Assembly (NCBI GenBank): GCA_910575275.1
Contig: CAJTEE010000002.1
Location: 720,604-784,603, forward strand
Length of the DNA: 64,000 bases
Direction: 5' to 3'
Origin: Lachnospiraceae bacterium
GTDB taxonomy: Bacteria; Bacillota; Clostridia; Lachnospirales; Lachnospiraceae
Shown: positions 24,976 through 34,088 of the stretch, one piece after another
Layout of the letters: the number at the start of each line of letters is the position of its first letter
How positions within the stretch are numbered: position 1 is the stretch's first letter
Translations under genes and position numbers: made by a program
Notes under the pieces: generated by a model
Told to the model about the DNA's origin: nothing
What the model saw: the letters and a program-made list of their open reading frames with translations, nothing else
Databases searched by the model: none

Positions 24976-25248
24976 CTAATTTTTCCAGCGTTTTAACGTC
25001 GGGAACCATTCGAGCATGCCTTTTCTTACTTCTTCTTCACTCATGTCTGGATTAGCGGCCGCCATATGGGGTACACAGATCTCAATCATTTCTTCCATCG
25101 TACCCTTAAAAGTAAACGCACCCTTTTCCAAACAATATCTGCAATATTCTTCATTTCTGCTGCCATCGGCATTGGTCCCATACAGCTCATCCGTATTTCC
25201 CATCGGCATACCACAGCACTGACAAAATTTCTGATTCATCACGCTCAT
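24976..25248 (-). CDS. Zinc-ribbon domain protein
   Basis: A 90-residue protein with an N-terminal zinc ribbon: FCQCCGMPMG supplies the first Cys pair and EEYCRYCLEKGAF the second. The helical C-terminal part (TMEEMIEICVPHMAAANPDM) is characteristic of a small clostridial family with a putative zinc ribbon. Function unknown. RBS GGAGGAAAAG. A WYL-type regulator gene lies upstream on the same strand, 130 bp away; this pairing may mean control by it, which is inference. Confidence 0.85.
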   Translation of the reverse strand: MSVMNQKFCQCCGMPMGNTDELYGTNADGSRNEEYCRYCLEKGAFTFKGTMEEMIEICVPHMAAANPDMSEEEVRKGMLEWFPTLKRWKN

Positions 25249-25380
25249 TTTCTTTTCCTCCGTCTATTTGATGTGTTTAAGGGTAACATTTCAGGCTTGT
25301 AACCATAAAGGAATCTGAACCGTTACACCTAAGGTTGTTTGTATGGCTACAGGATAGCATACATACCCTGACACCTTTTG

Positions 25381-26277
25381 TCATGGTTTGTTTTTTTTAT
25401 AAATTTCCTGTGCCTGCTCCATCAAGCTTTCTCTTATACACGCTGGTTCTATGACCTCAACCTGTGCTCCAAACGAAAGCAGATACCCAATCAGCCATGC
25501 ATCGACAGGCATTTCGGCATGAACAAGCAAATCACCGTTTGCCTGGCATTCAATTTGGGCTTCATCAAATTCATCGTAAACGCGATATGCAACTCCCTTT
25601 GAAAATAAAAGAACGATCCGTGGATATGCCTTTTGCGGACCGTTTTCCGGCTCCGGGTATGGCCGCGGTACAAAAGTCCGTTCCAATAATTCCAGTTTTA
25701 AAATGCGGTTTAATTTAAAGATACGGAAGTCCTGCCTTTCCACGCAAAACGCCTTTAGATACCATGCATTTGATTTATAAGACAGCTTTAAGGGCCAAAC
25801 GATGCGTTCCCTTCTCTCGCTGTTCGTATTTTCATAAACGATCTTAATTTCCTTATGCCGAATGACGGCTGTCTTTAGCCGTTCAAACTTCGCGTTGTCA
25901 CAAGCATCCTTTCCCCAGCGTGAAAAATCCACTTCGAGCCAGTTTCCCGTATCCACACGAAAAAGTGCAGATAACTTTGTCTGTATTTCTTTCCCGAACG
26001 CATAGCCTGTGGCACAGACGCCTTCTATCGCTGCCAATACCTCCTGTCTCTCATTTTCAGATAGAATTGCCCTGTCCAGAATAAAACCATGCAATACATA
26101 AATTCCGCCATTCCTTCCCGGTTCCGTATAAACCGGGATACCGGCGCTGCTTAACGCTTCCACATCCCGATAAATTGTTCTGGCCGACACTTCAAATTTG
26201 TCTGCCAATTCGGGAGCCGTGGCATGGCCCTTGTCTAAAAGATAATATAAAATCTTGAATAAACGGCTGTCTGACAT
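25381..26277 (-). CDS. HTH and WYL domain transcriptional regulator (YafY type)
   Basis: A 298-residue regulator. An N-terminal winged helix (residues 5-60: RLFKILYYLLDKGHATAPEL, VSARTIYRDVEALSSAGIPV) is followed by a WYL ligand-sensing domain (about 140-225), where the WYL motif reads as AWYLKAFC, and a C-terminal extension. YafY-type proteins respond to small ligands or oligonucleotides; the ligand here is unknown. It starts at ATG 26277 with GAAGGTGAAGG upstream. It is transcribed toward the zinc-ribbon gene. Confidence 0.9.
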   Translation of the reverse strand: MSDSRLFKILYYLLDKGHATAPELADKFEVSARTIYRDVEALSSAGIPVYTEPGRNGGIYVLHGFILDRAILSENERQEVLAAIEGVCATGYAFGKEIQTKLSALFRVDTGNWLEVDFSRWGKDACDNAKFERLKTAVIRHKEIKIVYENTNSERRERIVWPLKLSYKSNAWYLKAFCVERQDFRIFKLNRILKLELLERTFVPRPYPEPENGPQKAYPRIVLLFSKGVAYRVYDEFDEAQIECQANGDLLVHAEMPVDAWLIGYLLSFGAQVEVIEPACIRESLMEQAQEIYKKNKP

Positions 26278-26938
26278 CCCTTCACCTTCTCAAAATTTAT
26301 GCTTTTTGATCCCGAATGGAAATCACGCCGTTGGCAATAAACCATACGATTCCCTGATACATTCCGTTCGTTCCTCTGTTTTTTCAAATTTGCCTTTTCA
26401 TCATTATACAAAAATCACACCTCTAATTCAAGCCGCTGTTCCATTCAATAGCAGCTTATAAATTTCTTACTATGTTGCAGGCAGCAAGCAGGTTTCCCAT
26501 CATAAGCCCAGCCTAAACAAACATATCGGCTCCGTATGCCGGCGGCAGATACCCAGAAACCACACTAAGCAGCGTAAAAGCCAGCCACGGCCGGAGCGCC
26601 GTTTCCGTATATGACACCAAAAGCCTTAAGGGCTGCCAAATCAAGAAAACCCTCATCGATGCCTTCAAGGCTATGGCAAAACAGACGTTTCATGGAATCG
26701 CGACCGCCGGCACATAAAAACGGACGCAGAGGTCATACCTTCTGCGCCCGCGGCATCCATCTCAAAATACTCCAGAGTTACAGCCCCTTCAATCGTATAG
26801 AACGGCTCATAATCGACACTGCAATTATAAAGAGCCATTCCATCACAGATTGTATGGTTATGTACCCGGAACCTTCTAGCCTTTCCGATCCGATTCACTA
26901 CACACCCCGCGCATCGGATCCGTTACGCGGCCATGCCG
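26278..26938. other. Gap with possible gene remnants
   Basis: About 660 bp between the WYL regulator and the end of the sugar operon. The minus-strand frame 26671-26898 (NRIGKARRFRVHNHTICDGM, SVDYEPFYTIEGAVTLEYFE) looks protein-like but has no good start and no family I recognise; it may be the remnant of a longer gene once part of the operon. Nothing else was supported. Confidence 0.35.
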
Positions 26939-27988
26939 CTAATCCACATCAATCAGCACCTTCATCGACGTTTCCTTATTCGCCTCAATATACTGATACG
27001 CCTCCAGATACCTCTCAAACGGAAAATGCATACTTTGGAGCGGCTGAAGCTTAATCTTCCCCTCCTCAACCAGACGAATCGCCTCCACATAATCCTCATG
27101 GCGGTACATCATCGTCGTGTCCAGATCCAGCTCATGGTCATTTAAAGTAAACAAATCTGCTTTCGCCATTTCTGCAAAGACGGCCACCAGGACAAGCTTG
27201 CTTCCTTTCCTCGCACTGCCAATCGCCTGATTGATCGTCACATTATTTCCAGCGCAGTCATAGATCACATCCGCCTTGTCGGGCCCAAAGCACGCAGCCA
27301 TGGCCTCGCCAAACTCTCTTTCCCTCGTATTCACGGCAAAATCCACACCGCACTGTCTGGCTAACTCCAGCCGTCTGTCCGAAACATCGGTAACCATCAC
27401 CTTCTCGGCTCCCAACGCTTTACACGTCTGCGCAAGCAGAATCCCGATCGGGCCGCAGCCCAAGACCGCAACCTTGGCCCCGCTGATCTCCTCAAAACGC
27501 CTTGCGGCATGCACCGTCACCGCTAACGGCTCAATCATGGCTCCGTCGTCATAGCTCATCGTATCCGGAAGACGCGTCACCTTTTCCTGATCCACGCAAA
27601 AATACTCACTGGCTGCGCCAGTCGTCTGAAAGCCCATGACCTTCAGCTCCTCGCACAGATTATATTTGCCATGGCGGCAGGGATAGCATTTCCCGCAGAC
27701 CACCTGCGGCTCGATCGTGACCTTGTGTCCCGCTTCAAGTCCGACAACGCCCTCGCCAGTCTCCACTACCTGGCCGGATACCTCATGCCCCTGTGTGACC
27801 GGATAACCGGTTCCCTTGTGCTCCCCGTAATAAACATGAATATCGCTGCCGCAGATCCCGATCCGTTTGATCTTTATAAGGACCTCACCGGCCCCGGGCT
27901 TTGGAATTTCAACGTCACGGAAGATAATTTCCGCCTCGCCGCCGTTCTTCGCAGGCCGGGTCATCACCTGCTGCTTCATCGTTGCCAT
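26939..27988 (-). CDS. Zinc-dependent alcohol/polyol dehydrogenase
   Basis: A 349-residue medium-chain dehydrogenase. The catalytic zinc region is GICGSDIHVYYG (Cys near 47), with QGHEVSG (His). Structural zinc is held by CGKCYPCRHGKYNLC, and the Rossmann motif is VAVLGCGPIGILLAQ. This layout fits the sorbitol/threonine/xylitol dehydrogenase group; the substrate is not deducible. RBS AGGAGGAG. It is the last gene of the sugar-type ABC operon; together with the paralogue at 28916-29959 it suggests two oxidation steps on an imported polyol or sugar. Confidence 0.9.
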   Translation of the reverse strand: MATMKQQVMTRPAKNGGEAEIIFRDVEIPKPGAGEVLIKIKRIGICGSDIHVYYGEHKGTGYPVTQGHEVSGQVVETGEGVVGLEAGHKVTIEPQVVCGKCYPCRHGKYNLCEELKVMGFQTTGAASEYFCVDQEKVTRLPDTMSYDDGAMIEPLAVTVHAARRFEEISGAKVAVLGCGPIGILLAQTCKALGAEKVMVTDVSDRRLELARQCGVDFAVNTREREFGEAMAACFGPDKADVIYDCAGNNVTINQAIGSARKGSKLVLVAVFAEMAKADLFTLNDHELDLDTTMMYRHEDYVEAIRLVEEGKIKLQPLQSMHFPFERYLEAYQYIEANKETSMKVLIDVD

Positions 27989-28009
27989 CTTGTCTCCTCC
28001 TAATCTGCA

Positions 28010-28037
28010 CGCCCGGAATTTTTTTGCATCCGGGCGT
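28010..28037. repeat. Small stem-loop between operon genes
   Basis: ACGCCCGGA and TCCGGGCGT form a perfect 9-bp stem around a T-rich loop. There is no T tract after it on the minus strand, so it may act as an RNA-stability or processing element rather than a terminator. Confidence 0.5.
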
Positions 28038-28079
28038 ACTCACATCAAATTATGCATTTGGCATACAGGGCACATACTG

Positions 28080-28895
28080 TCAGTCAACCAGCCCTCCGTC
28101 TATTGGAAGCCAGTCCAGGATCCTGCGGATATATGGGTCCCAGAAATCGAAATTGTGCATACCGGGTCCCTCCTCCCATGTCAAATCCACGCCAAGGCTC
28201 TTTGCGAACTCTTTAAACTCCACATTGTCCTTATAGGTAAAGTCCTCGGTCCCGCAGCACTGATACAGCCTTGGCAAATCAACACCCTCGTCCACCTTTT
28301 TCTTAAGCAGCGTTTTCAAGTCGCTCATTTCTGGGACAAAATATTCAAAATCCTTTCCATAGGCGAATGCACGCCACTCGTTGCTGCGGCTGCTCACACC
28401 GCTCGGGCTGCTGCTTTGTTTTGAATTCAAACCGCCGGACAGGCTCGCTGCCGCCGCGTACCGTTCCGGGAATCGGAGCGCCAGCTTATAGGTACCGCCG
28501 CCTCCCATGGAAAGTCCCGCGATAAACCGATTGTTACGCTTGCCGCTGATTGGAAAAACCGCCTCCATCGCGGCAGGAAGCTCCTTTGCCACATAATCGG
28601 CATAGCCCGCGCCAAAGGGGCTGTTTTCATAAAAGCTGTTGTAACCGTCCGGCATAACCACGGCAAGGTTTTTTGCCTGGGCGTAGCTCTCGATTCTGGA
28701 AAACCGCTGCCAGTCACTCTCGTCAGCCGAAAAACCATGTAACAGATACAGCACCGGATATTTCTCCCCCGGCTTCGGGTACCGAATATCCGCACCGAAA
28801 AAGTCATTGTTACTGTCCGGCAGCGGAAGGATCACATTTACATTGACACTGCGGTACAGTGCCTGCGAAAAAATCTTACACTGGAATAAAGCCAT
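28080..28895 (-). CDS. Alpha/beta hydrolase, esterase D / acetyl esterase type
   Basis: A 271-residue serine esterase. The oxyanion segment is YLLHGFSADESDWQRF, the nucleophile elbow is GLSMGGGGTYKLAL (Ser near 127), and the C-terminal His is in EGPGMHNFDFWD. This matches the tributyrin esterase/acetylxylan esterase-like branch often found with glycan-use genes. No signal peptide, so it acts in the cytoplasm, probably removing acyl groups from an imported sugar. It lies in an operon between two dehydrogenase genes. RBS AAAGGAGG. Confidence 0.88.
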   Translation of the reverse strand: MALFQCKIFSQALYRSVNVNVILPLPDSNNDFFGADIRYPKPGEKYPVLYLLHGFSADESDWQRFSRIESYAQAKNLAVVMPDGYNSFYENSPFGAGYADYVAKELPAAMEAVFPISGKRNNRFIAGLSMGGGGTYKLALRFPERYAAAASLSGGLNSKQSSSPSGVSSRSNEWRAFAYGKDFEYFVPEMSDLKTLLKKKVDEGVDLPRLYQCCGTEDFTYKDNVEFKEFAKSLGVDLTWEEGPGMHNFDFWDPYIRRILDWLPIDGGLVD

Positions 28896-28915
28896 TTGTT
28901 ATCCTCCTTTGGATC

Positions 28916-29959
28916 TTATCCCTGTGGATGCACCATCACCTTGATGGATTCGGCGCTCATCTGCATCCAGACCGCCTCCTCCAGCTGGGAGAGACCGTAC
29001 GTATGCGTAATCAGCTCCCGTATCTTTAAGCTGCCGCCATTTAACAGATTCACCGCACGCTGATGCGTATCCGGATTGATCATGCTGCCCACAATCGTCA
29101 GCTCCTTTTTGTAGACGTCAAACAGGGGAATCTCTACCCTGCTGTCCACGCCGGGTACGCTAAAAAGCAGAATCCGGCATCCAGGCCCCGCCGCCGCAAA
29201 CGCCTGCGTCACCGCTGCCGGACGTCCCACACACTCAATCACAACATCTGCACCAGAAAGTCCGGTCAGCTTTGTTAAGCGGGTCTGTATATCCTCCTCA
29301 AGCGGGTCGATCGCATAATCTGCACCGACCTTTAGGCCGATTTTCTGACGCATCTTTACCGGCTCGCTTAACACAACACACGCCGCGCCGGCTCTTTTTG
29401 CCATCTGTACCATCATAAGACCGATCGCGCCGCCGCCGATGACAAGAACCGTTTCTCCCGGCACAATGGCCGCCTGGTCGATTCCGTGTACCACACACGC
29501 AAGAGGCTCTGCCATCGCCGCCACATCAAAATCCAACGCAGCATCCACCTTATAGCACTGTGTATCCGGACAGACGGAATATTCGGCAAATCCGCCGTTT
29601 ACATTGACACCCAGGGCAAACAGGTTCTCACAGTTTTGCTTGTGTCCCATGCGGCAGGGACGGCAGCGCCCGCAGTATATGTTTGGATCGACCGCAACAT
29701 GATCTCCCGGCTTCACTCCCGTGACTGCCGCTCCGACCTTTTCCACGATCCCGGAAAATTCATGTCCGAGGATAACGGGAGGCATCACCTCTGCACTGCC
29801 CTTTTCGCCGTGATAAATATGTACATCCGTACCACAGATGCCGCACGCCATATTTTTTACAAGAACCTCATGGGGTGCCAGAGCGGCAGGAAAGTCCAAT
29901 TCCCGCACCTCAAATTTCGGAGAATTTTCAGCGCCCAGAAAATATGTACCTTTCATCAT
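28916..29959 (-). CDS. Zinc-dependent alcohol/polyol dehydrogenase, second paralogue
   Basis: A 347-residue medium-chain dehydrogenase. Catalytic zinc motif ACGICGTDVHIYHGE, then LGHEFSG; structural zinc CGRCRPCRMGHKQNC; nucleotide fold VLVIGGGAIGLMMVQ. It resembles galactitol/sorbitol/threonine dehydrogenases but the substrate is not decidable from sequence. Its start overlaps the end of the permease gene (29956-29959), indicating translational coupling. It is clearly diverged from the paralogue at 26939-27988. Confidence 0.9.
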   Translation of the reverse strand: MMKGTYFLGAENSPKFEVRELDFPAALAPHEVLVKNMACGICGTDVHIYHGEKGSAEVMPPVILGHEFSGIVEKVGAAVTGVKPGDHVAVDPNIYCGRCRPCRMGHKQNCENLFALGVNVNGGFAEYSVCPDTQCYKVDAALDFDVAAMAEPLACVVHGIDQAAIVPGETVLVIGGGAIGLMMVQMAKRAGAACVVLSEPVKMRQKIGLKVGADYAIDPLEEDIQTRLTKLTGLSGADVVIECVGRPAAVTQAFAAAGPGCRILLFSVPGVDSRVEIPLFDVYKKELTIVGSMINPDTHQRAVNLLNGGSLKIRELITHTYGLSQLEEAVWMQMSAESIKVMVHPQG

Positions 29960-30978
29960 ACATGCCCTCCTCTGCCGGCTTTCTTTTCTTCCGCGGCTGC
30001 AGCGCTCCGGATGATATGGCTTCTGCGGTTTGTCTGGATGACAGACTGATAGCTGTCCATGCCGACTGCAATGATCAGGATCGCGCCCTTGACGATATAC
30101 TGATAATATTCACTGATTCCAGCCACGTTCATGCCGTTCGAGATCACGCCCATGACAAGGACGCCGCCTAACATCTTGAACACGTTGCCCTTACCGCCGC
30201 GGCTCGAAATACCGCCGATGGTACAGCCGGAAAGAATCTCAATGTAAATGTCCGTACCAGCACTGGGGATTCCGCTGTTCACACGGCTCATCAGCACGAC
30301 GCCGCCCAGAGAAATAAACAAGGAGCCGATCACATATGAGGAAATTACAATCTTATTGACTGGGATTCCCGAAAGGCGTGCCGCCTCCTTGTTGGCTCCG
30401 ACCGCAAACAGCATACGGCCATAGCTCGTTTTATTCAGGAGGAAATGGCCGATAAAAAGGATCACGACAAACAGGAGGACACAGATCGGCAGATAGCCTC
30501 CAAGCAGGGAGGTCTGCCCGACAATCTTGGCAGGCTCCGGCAGGTTATAGACAATAAACCCATTCGTGATCAGGTAGGCGATGCCTCGGGCGACATTCTG
30601 CGTACCCAAGGTCGCAATGAGCGGCGGCATACCGGTGTAGGCGATGCTGATACCGTTTAACAGTCCCACCGTACAGGCTGTGATCACGATCGCTGCCGCA
30701 AATGCCGGGAGCACCGGCCAGCCCTTGTCAACGAGAAGGGTTGAGCAGATCATGCCGGAGACCGCCGCCTGAGAGCCGGTCGAAAGATCGATCCCACCGC
30801 CGATCAGGATGATCGCAAGACCGACGGCACAGATTCCGTTTACGGAGACCTGCTTTAAAACGGTAATCATATTTTTGGTCGTCAGGAAATTAGGGCTCAG
30901 GAAATAGAAGAAAATGAGCAATGCGATCAGTACCAGCCAGCACGCGTTGGCTGAAAGGTGTTTTTTGAATTCTTTCAT
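29956..30978 (-). CDS. Ribose-type sugar ABC transporter permease
   Basis: A 340-residue RbsC-family inner-membrane permease. It has 8-10 hydrophobic helices and family segments LSPNFLTTKNMITVLKQVS, GLAIILIGGGIDLSTGS, TLGTQNVARGIAYLITNG, VGANKEAARLSGIPV and GGISSRGGKGNV. It forms the channel with the ATPase encoded just upstream (6-bp gap) and receives substrate from the lipoprotein at 32495. Its end overlaps the dehydrogenase start by 4 bp. Confidence 0.94.
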   Translation of the reverse strand: MKEFKKHLSANACWLVLIALLIFFYFLSPNFLTTKNMITVLKQVSVNGICAVGLAIILIGGGIDLSTGSQAAVSGMICSTLLVDKGWPVLPAFAAAIVITACTVGLLNGISIAYTGMPPLIATLGTQNVARGIAYLITNGFIVYNLPEPAKIVGQTSLLGGYLPICVLLFVVILFIGHFLLNKTSYGRMLFAVGANKEAARLSGIPVNKIVISSYVIGSLFISLGGVVLMSRVNSGIPSAGTDIYIEILSGCTIGGISSRGGKGNVFKMLGGVLVMGVISNGMNVAGISEYYQYIVKGAILIIAVGMDSYQSVIQTNRRSHIIRSAAAAEEKKAGRGGHV

Positions 30979-30984
30979 AGTAAA

Positions 30985-32481
30985 CTAACTCCTCACCAAT
31001 TCTTCTCCGGAGGCCAGCGTCAGGATAGCCTCTTGGGAAAATTCGGATTTTGCTAATGTGCCGGTCTGTTTCCCCTCAAATAAAACAACAACACGGTCAG
31101 ACATGCCGATGAGCTCATCCATCTCGGAGGAGATCATGATGATGGACATCCCACGTTTGCACAGGGCGTTCATCAGGTTGTAGATCTCCCATTTTGCGCC
31201 GACATCAATGCCGCGTGTAGGCTCGTCAAAGATGAGGATCTCGGCGTCGGAAGCCAGCCATTTTGCCAAGACCACCTTCTGCTGGTTGCCGCCGGAAAGC
31301 GTGCCCGCCAGCTGCTCACCGCTGTAACAGGCAATCTTTAAATCACTGCGCTGCCGTTCTACCATTTCATCCACTTTTTTCCTGTTTACGAACAGGCCGC
31401 TGCTGACCTTTCTTAGGTTCGGCAGCACTACATTTTGGCTGATCGGCAGCGTGAGCAGCACGCCCTCCCGCTTGCGGTCCTCCGGCAGCAGCACGATCCC
31501 GTTTTTCACGGCTTCCTTCGGGTTTTTGAAAAATACCTTTTTGCCGTGCAGTGTAATATCACCGCTTCCTCCGTTGTCCGCGCCGTACAGGATCCGCATG
31601 ATCTCGGTGCGCCCGGCCCCCACAAGCCCGGCAAGTCCAAGGATCTCTCCCCGGTGCAGCTCAAAGCTTATCTGTTTGACGCCGTTGCCGGAAAGATTTT
31701 CCACCTTGAGCACGGTTTCACCGATCGTCTTTTCGCAGACAGGATACGCCTCACTCATGCTCCTGCCCACCATATCGCGGATCAGCTGGTCTCTGTTAAT
31801 CTCTGCTATATTGTGGACGCTGATCAACTGCCCGTCACGCATGACAGCAGCCCGGTCACATACATCAAAAATCTCGTTCATCCGGTGGCTGATAAAGATG
31901 ATCGTAACGCCGCGTTCCTTTAGCTTTCTCATGATGCCGAACAGAATTATGCATTCATGCTCAGTCAAAGGGGCCGTCGGCTCATCCATGATTAAAAGGC
32001 GCGTCTCCTTGGCCAGATTCTTTGCAATCTCGACCAGCTGCATATAGGCGACGGAGAGCTCCTCCACCGGCTTTGTTACATCAATATCGACCTCCATGTC
32101 CGCAAAGATCTTCTTCGCATCCTCGATGCAGGTCTTTTTATCATACAGTCCGTGCTTCATGGGGAGCCTGCCGACATATACGTTTTCTGCAACGCTCAGG
32201 GTATTCATCAGGTTAAATTCCTGGTAGACGACGGAGATACCCAGATCCTGAGACCGCTTTGGGGTCATACTGTCATACTCTTTTCCGTCGTAAATAATAG
32301 TTCCCTCGCTTGGCAGGATCGAGCCGGACAAGGTCTTTATAAGGGTCGATTTCCCCGCTCCGTTTTCTCCGCAGAGGGCCAGTGTCTCGCCCTCATAGAC
32401 GTCTAAGGAAACGTCATTGAGGGCCAGAACACCAGGATACTGTTTGGAGATATGTTTCAGTGACAGCAACACCTGCTTCAC
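30985..32481 (-). CDS. Ribose-type sugar ABC transporter, double ATPase
   Basis: About 498 residues, the tandem-domain RbsA/MglA type. Domain 1 has Walker A GENGAGKSTLIKTLSG and Walker B LLIMDEPTAPLTEHE, with signature LSVAYMQLVEIAKNL. Domain 2 has a degenerate Walker A (GLVGAGRTEIMRIL) and signature LSGGNQQKVVLAKWL, as usual for the family. I place the start at GTG 32481, with GGAGTGAA upstream and the normal family N-terminus KQVLLSLKHISK. An upstream extension to 32523 would overlap the lipoprotein gene. Confidence 0.94.
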   Translation of the reverse strand: MKQVLLSLKHISKQYPGVLALNDVSLDVYEGETLALCGENGAGKSTLIKTLSGSILPSEGTIIYDGKEYDSMTPKRSQDLGISVVYQEFNLMNTLSVAENVYVGRLPMKHGLYDKKTCIEDAKKIFADMEVDIDVTKPVEELSVAYMQLVEIAKNLAKETRLLIMDEPTAPLTEHECIILFGIMRKLKERGVTIIFISHRMNEIFDVCDRAAVMRDGQLISVHNIAEINRDQLIRDMVGRSMSEAYPVCEKTIGETVLKVENLSGNGVKQISFELHRGEILGLAGLVGAGRTEIMRILYGADNGGSGDITLHGKKVFFKNPKEAVKNGIVLLPEDRKREGVLLTLPISQNVVLPNLRKVSSGLFVNRKKVDEMVERQRSDLKIACYSGEQLAGTLSGGNQQKVVLAKWLASDAEILIFDEPTRGIDVGAKWEIYNLMNALCKRGMSIIMISSEMDELIGMSDRVVVLFEGKQTGTLAKSEFSQEAILTLASGEELVRS

Positions 32482-32494
32482 AGCGTTCACTCCT

Positions 32495-33565
32495 TTATTC
32501 TTCCAGCAGCCATTCGGCGGCATCCTCCTGCCATACCATGACCGGTACGAAATAATGATGGATCAATGTATCGTCTGCAAGCTGCTCCTCGGTATACTGG
32601 AAGCCGTTTTCCACATAGGCCACGCCCTGCTTAAGGATAAACAGAAGCTCCTCCGCGCAGTTGGTGGAGACGGAGCCTTTCAGGATATCGCCGTTTAACA
32701 TGGCCTGGACTTCCTCCTGCGAACAGTCAAAGCTGAACAGAGCGCCATCCCATCCGGCTCCCTTAAGCGCTTCATAGGCGCCGGCTCCGGAACCGCCGTT
32801 CCACATGACGCAGACATTCATGTCCGGCAGACCGCTCAGCAGATCCTCTCCGGCCTTCATGCCGCCCTCTGCCGTACCGGGCTGCGTCTCGACCTGAAGC
32901 TTGACACCGCCGTTTTTGATCGTCTCCTCGATTCCGTCCGCAATGCCCATGGCGCGGTATTTAAAGGTCTCGTTGGAGATACGGTTGCCAAGGCCGATGA
33001 TCGCTTCGCCTTCAATGTTTTCGTTGCACCATTCGCCGATGATCTCGCCGAAGTATTTGCCTGCGCCGTAGTTGTCAAGGCTTAAGAAGAACGTATCCTT
33101 CTCCGCCTCGTACTCGGAATCGTATTCGATTACGCAGATCCCGGCCTCCAGCATCTCGTCGATCTTGGAGGAATATGCCTCCGGGGCCTTGTTCGCCTGG
33201 ATCATGACGATGTTGCAGCCGGCGTTGATGAAGTTTTCGATGGTACTGACGCAGTTATCCTCCGTAAGCGTGATCGCCTGATACTCCCAGCCGTTTGCCT
33301 CCGCTTCCTTCTGAATGCGCCTGTTTGCATCGACAAAAATCGCGTTGGTGGTCCAGCTCGAGATCGCGACGCCGATCTTAGGCGTCACCTTTTCTGCCCC
33401 GTCCTCTTTCGCAGCCGCTTCCGTATTGGCGGAATCCGCAGCTTTTGCCGTGCTGTCGGCAGCCGAACCTGCCTGGGTGGCGTCTGCAGGGGCGGATTTG
33501 GAACCGCAGGCCGTCAAAGACAGGGCCATTCCTGCGGCTAGTGCAATCGCGAGTAATTTTTTCAT
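32495..33565 (-). CDS. Sugar-binding lipoprotein of the ABC transporter
   Basis: A 356-residue periplasmic-binding-protein type 1 (RbsB-like) lipoprotein. The signal MKKLLAIALAAGMALSLTAC has a lipobox ending at Cys20, and a Ser/Ala-rich linker follows. The binding domain begins PKIGVAISSWTTNAIFVDA, with NAGCNIVMIQANKAPEA mid-domain. It captures an extracellular sugar or polyol for the permease. First gene of the operon, behind the promoter at 33711-33739. RBS AGGAGGAAAAG. Ligand unknown. Confidence 0.94.
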   Translation of the reverse strand: MKKLLAIALAAGMALSLTACGSKSAPADATQAGSAADSTAKAADSANTEAAAKEDGAEKVTPKIGVAISSWTTNAIFVDANRRIQKEAEANGWEYQAITLTEDNCVSTIENFINAGCNIVMIQANKAPEAYSSKIDEMLEAGICVIEYDSEYEAEKDTFFLSLDNYGAGKYFGEIIGEWCNENIEGEAIIGLGNRISNETFKYRAMGIADGIEETIKNGGVKLQVETQPGTAEGGMKAGEDLLSGLPDMNVCVMWNGGSGAGAYEALKGAGWDGALFSFDCSQEEVQAMLNGDILKGSVSTNCAEELLFILKQGVAYVENGFQYTEEQLADDTLIHHYFVPVMVWQEDAAEWLLEE

Positions 33566-33710
33566 ATTCTTTTCCTCCTAATCATGTTTGAGTACTCTTG
33601 GAGCCTCTTTTATCGCAGCAGCCCGTGTACCAGAGCTGTTACTTTTGTGATTTTTTAACTACATTCTTTATTGTTACATTAAATACTTTCTTTATATATT
33701 TAATAAAGTA

Positions 33711-33739
33711 ATTATGTCATTAACATTATAACTTGTCAA
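33711..33739 (-). promoter_or_regulatory. Sigma-A promoter of the sugar operon
   Basis: Minus strand TTGACA (33734-33739), 17-bp spacer, CATAAT (33711-33716). It lies about 145 bp upstream of the lipoprotein start, giving a long leader. Confidence 0.8.
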
Positions 33740-33756
33740 TCCTATTTCTTATTTTT

Positions 33757-33782
33757 TTGTGCGAATTATCTATATTGCACAA
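33757..33782. promoter_or_regulatory. Operator-like dyad upstream of the sugar operon promoter
   Basis: TTGTGC and GCACAA are separated by 14 bp, with inner AAT/ATT symmetry. It starts 18 bp upstream of the -35 hexamer, a usual place for an activator. No dedicated regulator gene is adjacent. Confidence 0.5.
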
Positions 33783-33890
33783 TTTTTTAGTGTTTTTTTG
33801 TGTATTTATTACAATGCAAGTAAGAAGGAATTATCTTCTGAGTTTTTTATTTGCTCTTGAGCAACGATTCGGATATGCAGGGGGGATATG

Positions 33891-33955
33891 CAGTAGAGTC
33901 CGGGGCAGGCAAACGGGGAGGCGCATCCGGTTGTCTGCCCCGAACTCTGCGGACC
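33891..33955. repeat. Strong hairpin in the divergent intergenic region
   Basis: GTAGAGTCCGGGGCAGGCAA and TTGTCTGCCCCGAACTCTGC are near complements, giving a stem of about 20 bp. It has no T tract and sits between divergently transcribed genes, so it is not an obvious terminator. The rest of 33783-34088 shows no gene. Confidence 0.65.
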
Positions 33956-34088
33956 CACACCAACCACCCCAGCCTTATAAAATCCACTCAAAACTAACAT
34001 AACAGTTGATTTTTACCAAACAACCATATAAAATTGCCATAACAGCGTTCTACGCAGACACTTACCCAATAAAAAAGAGAGGTACAAT

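Noticed and set aside
28010-28037. Terminator splitting the sugar operon before the last dehydrogenase
   Set aside because: The stem is perfect but no T tract follows on the minus strand, so it is listed only as a stem-loop.
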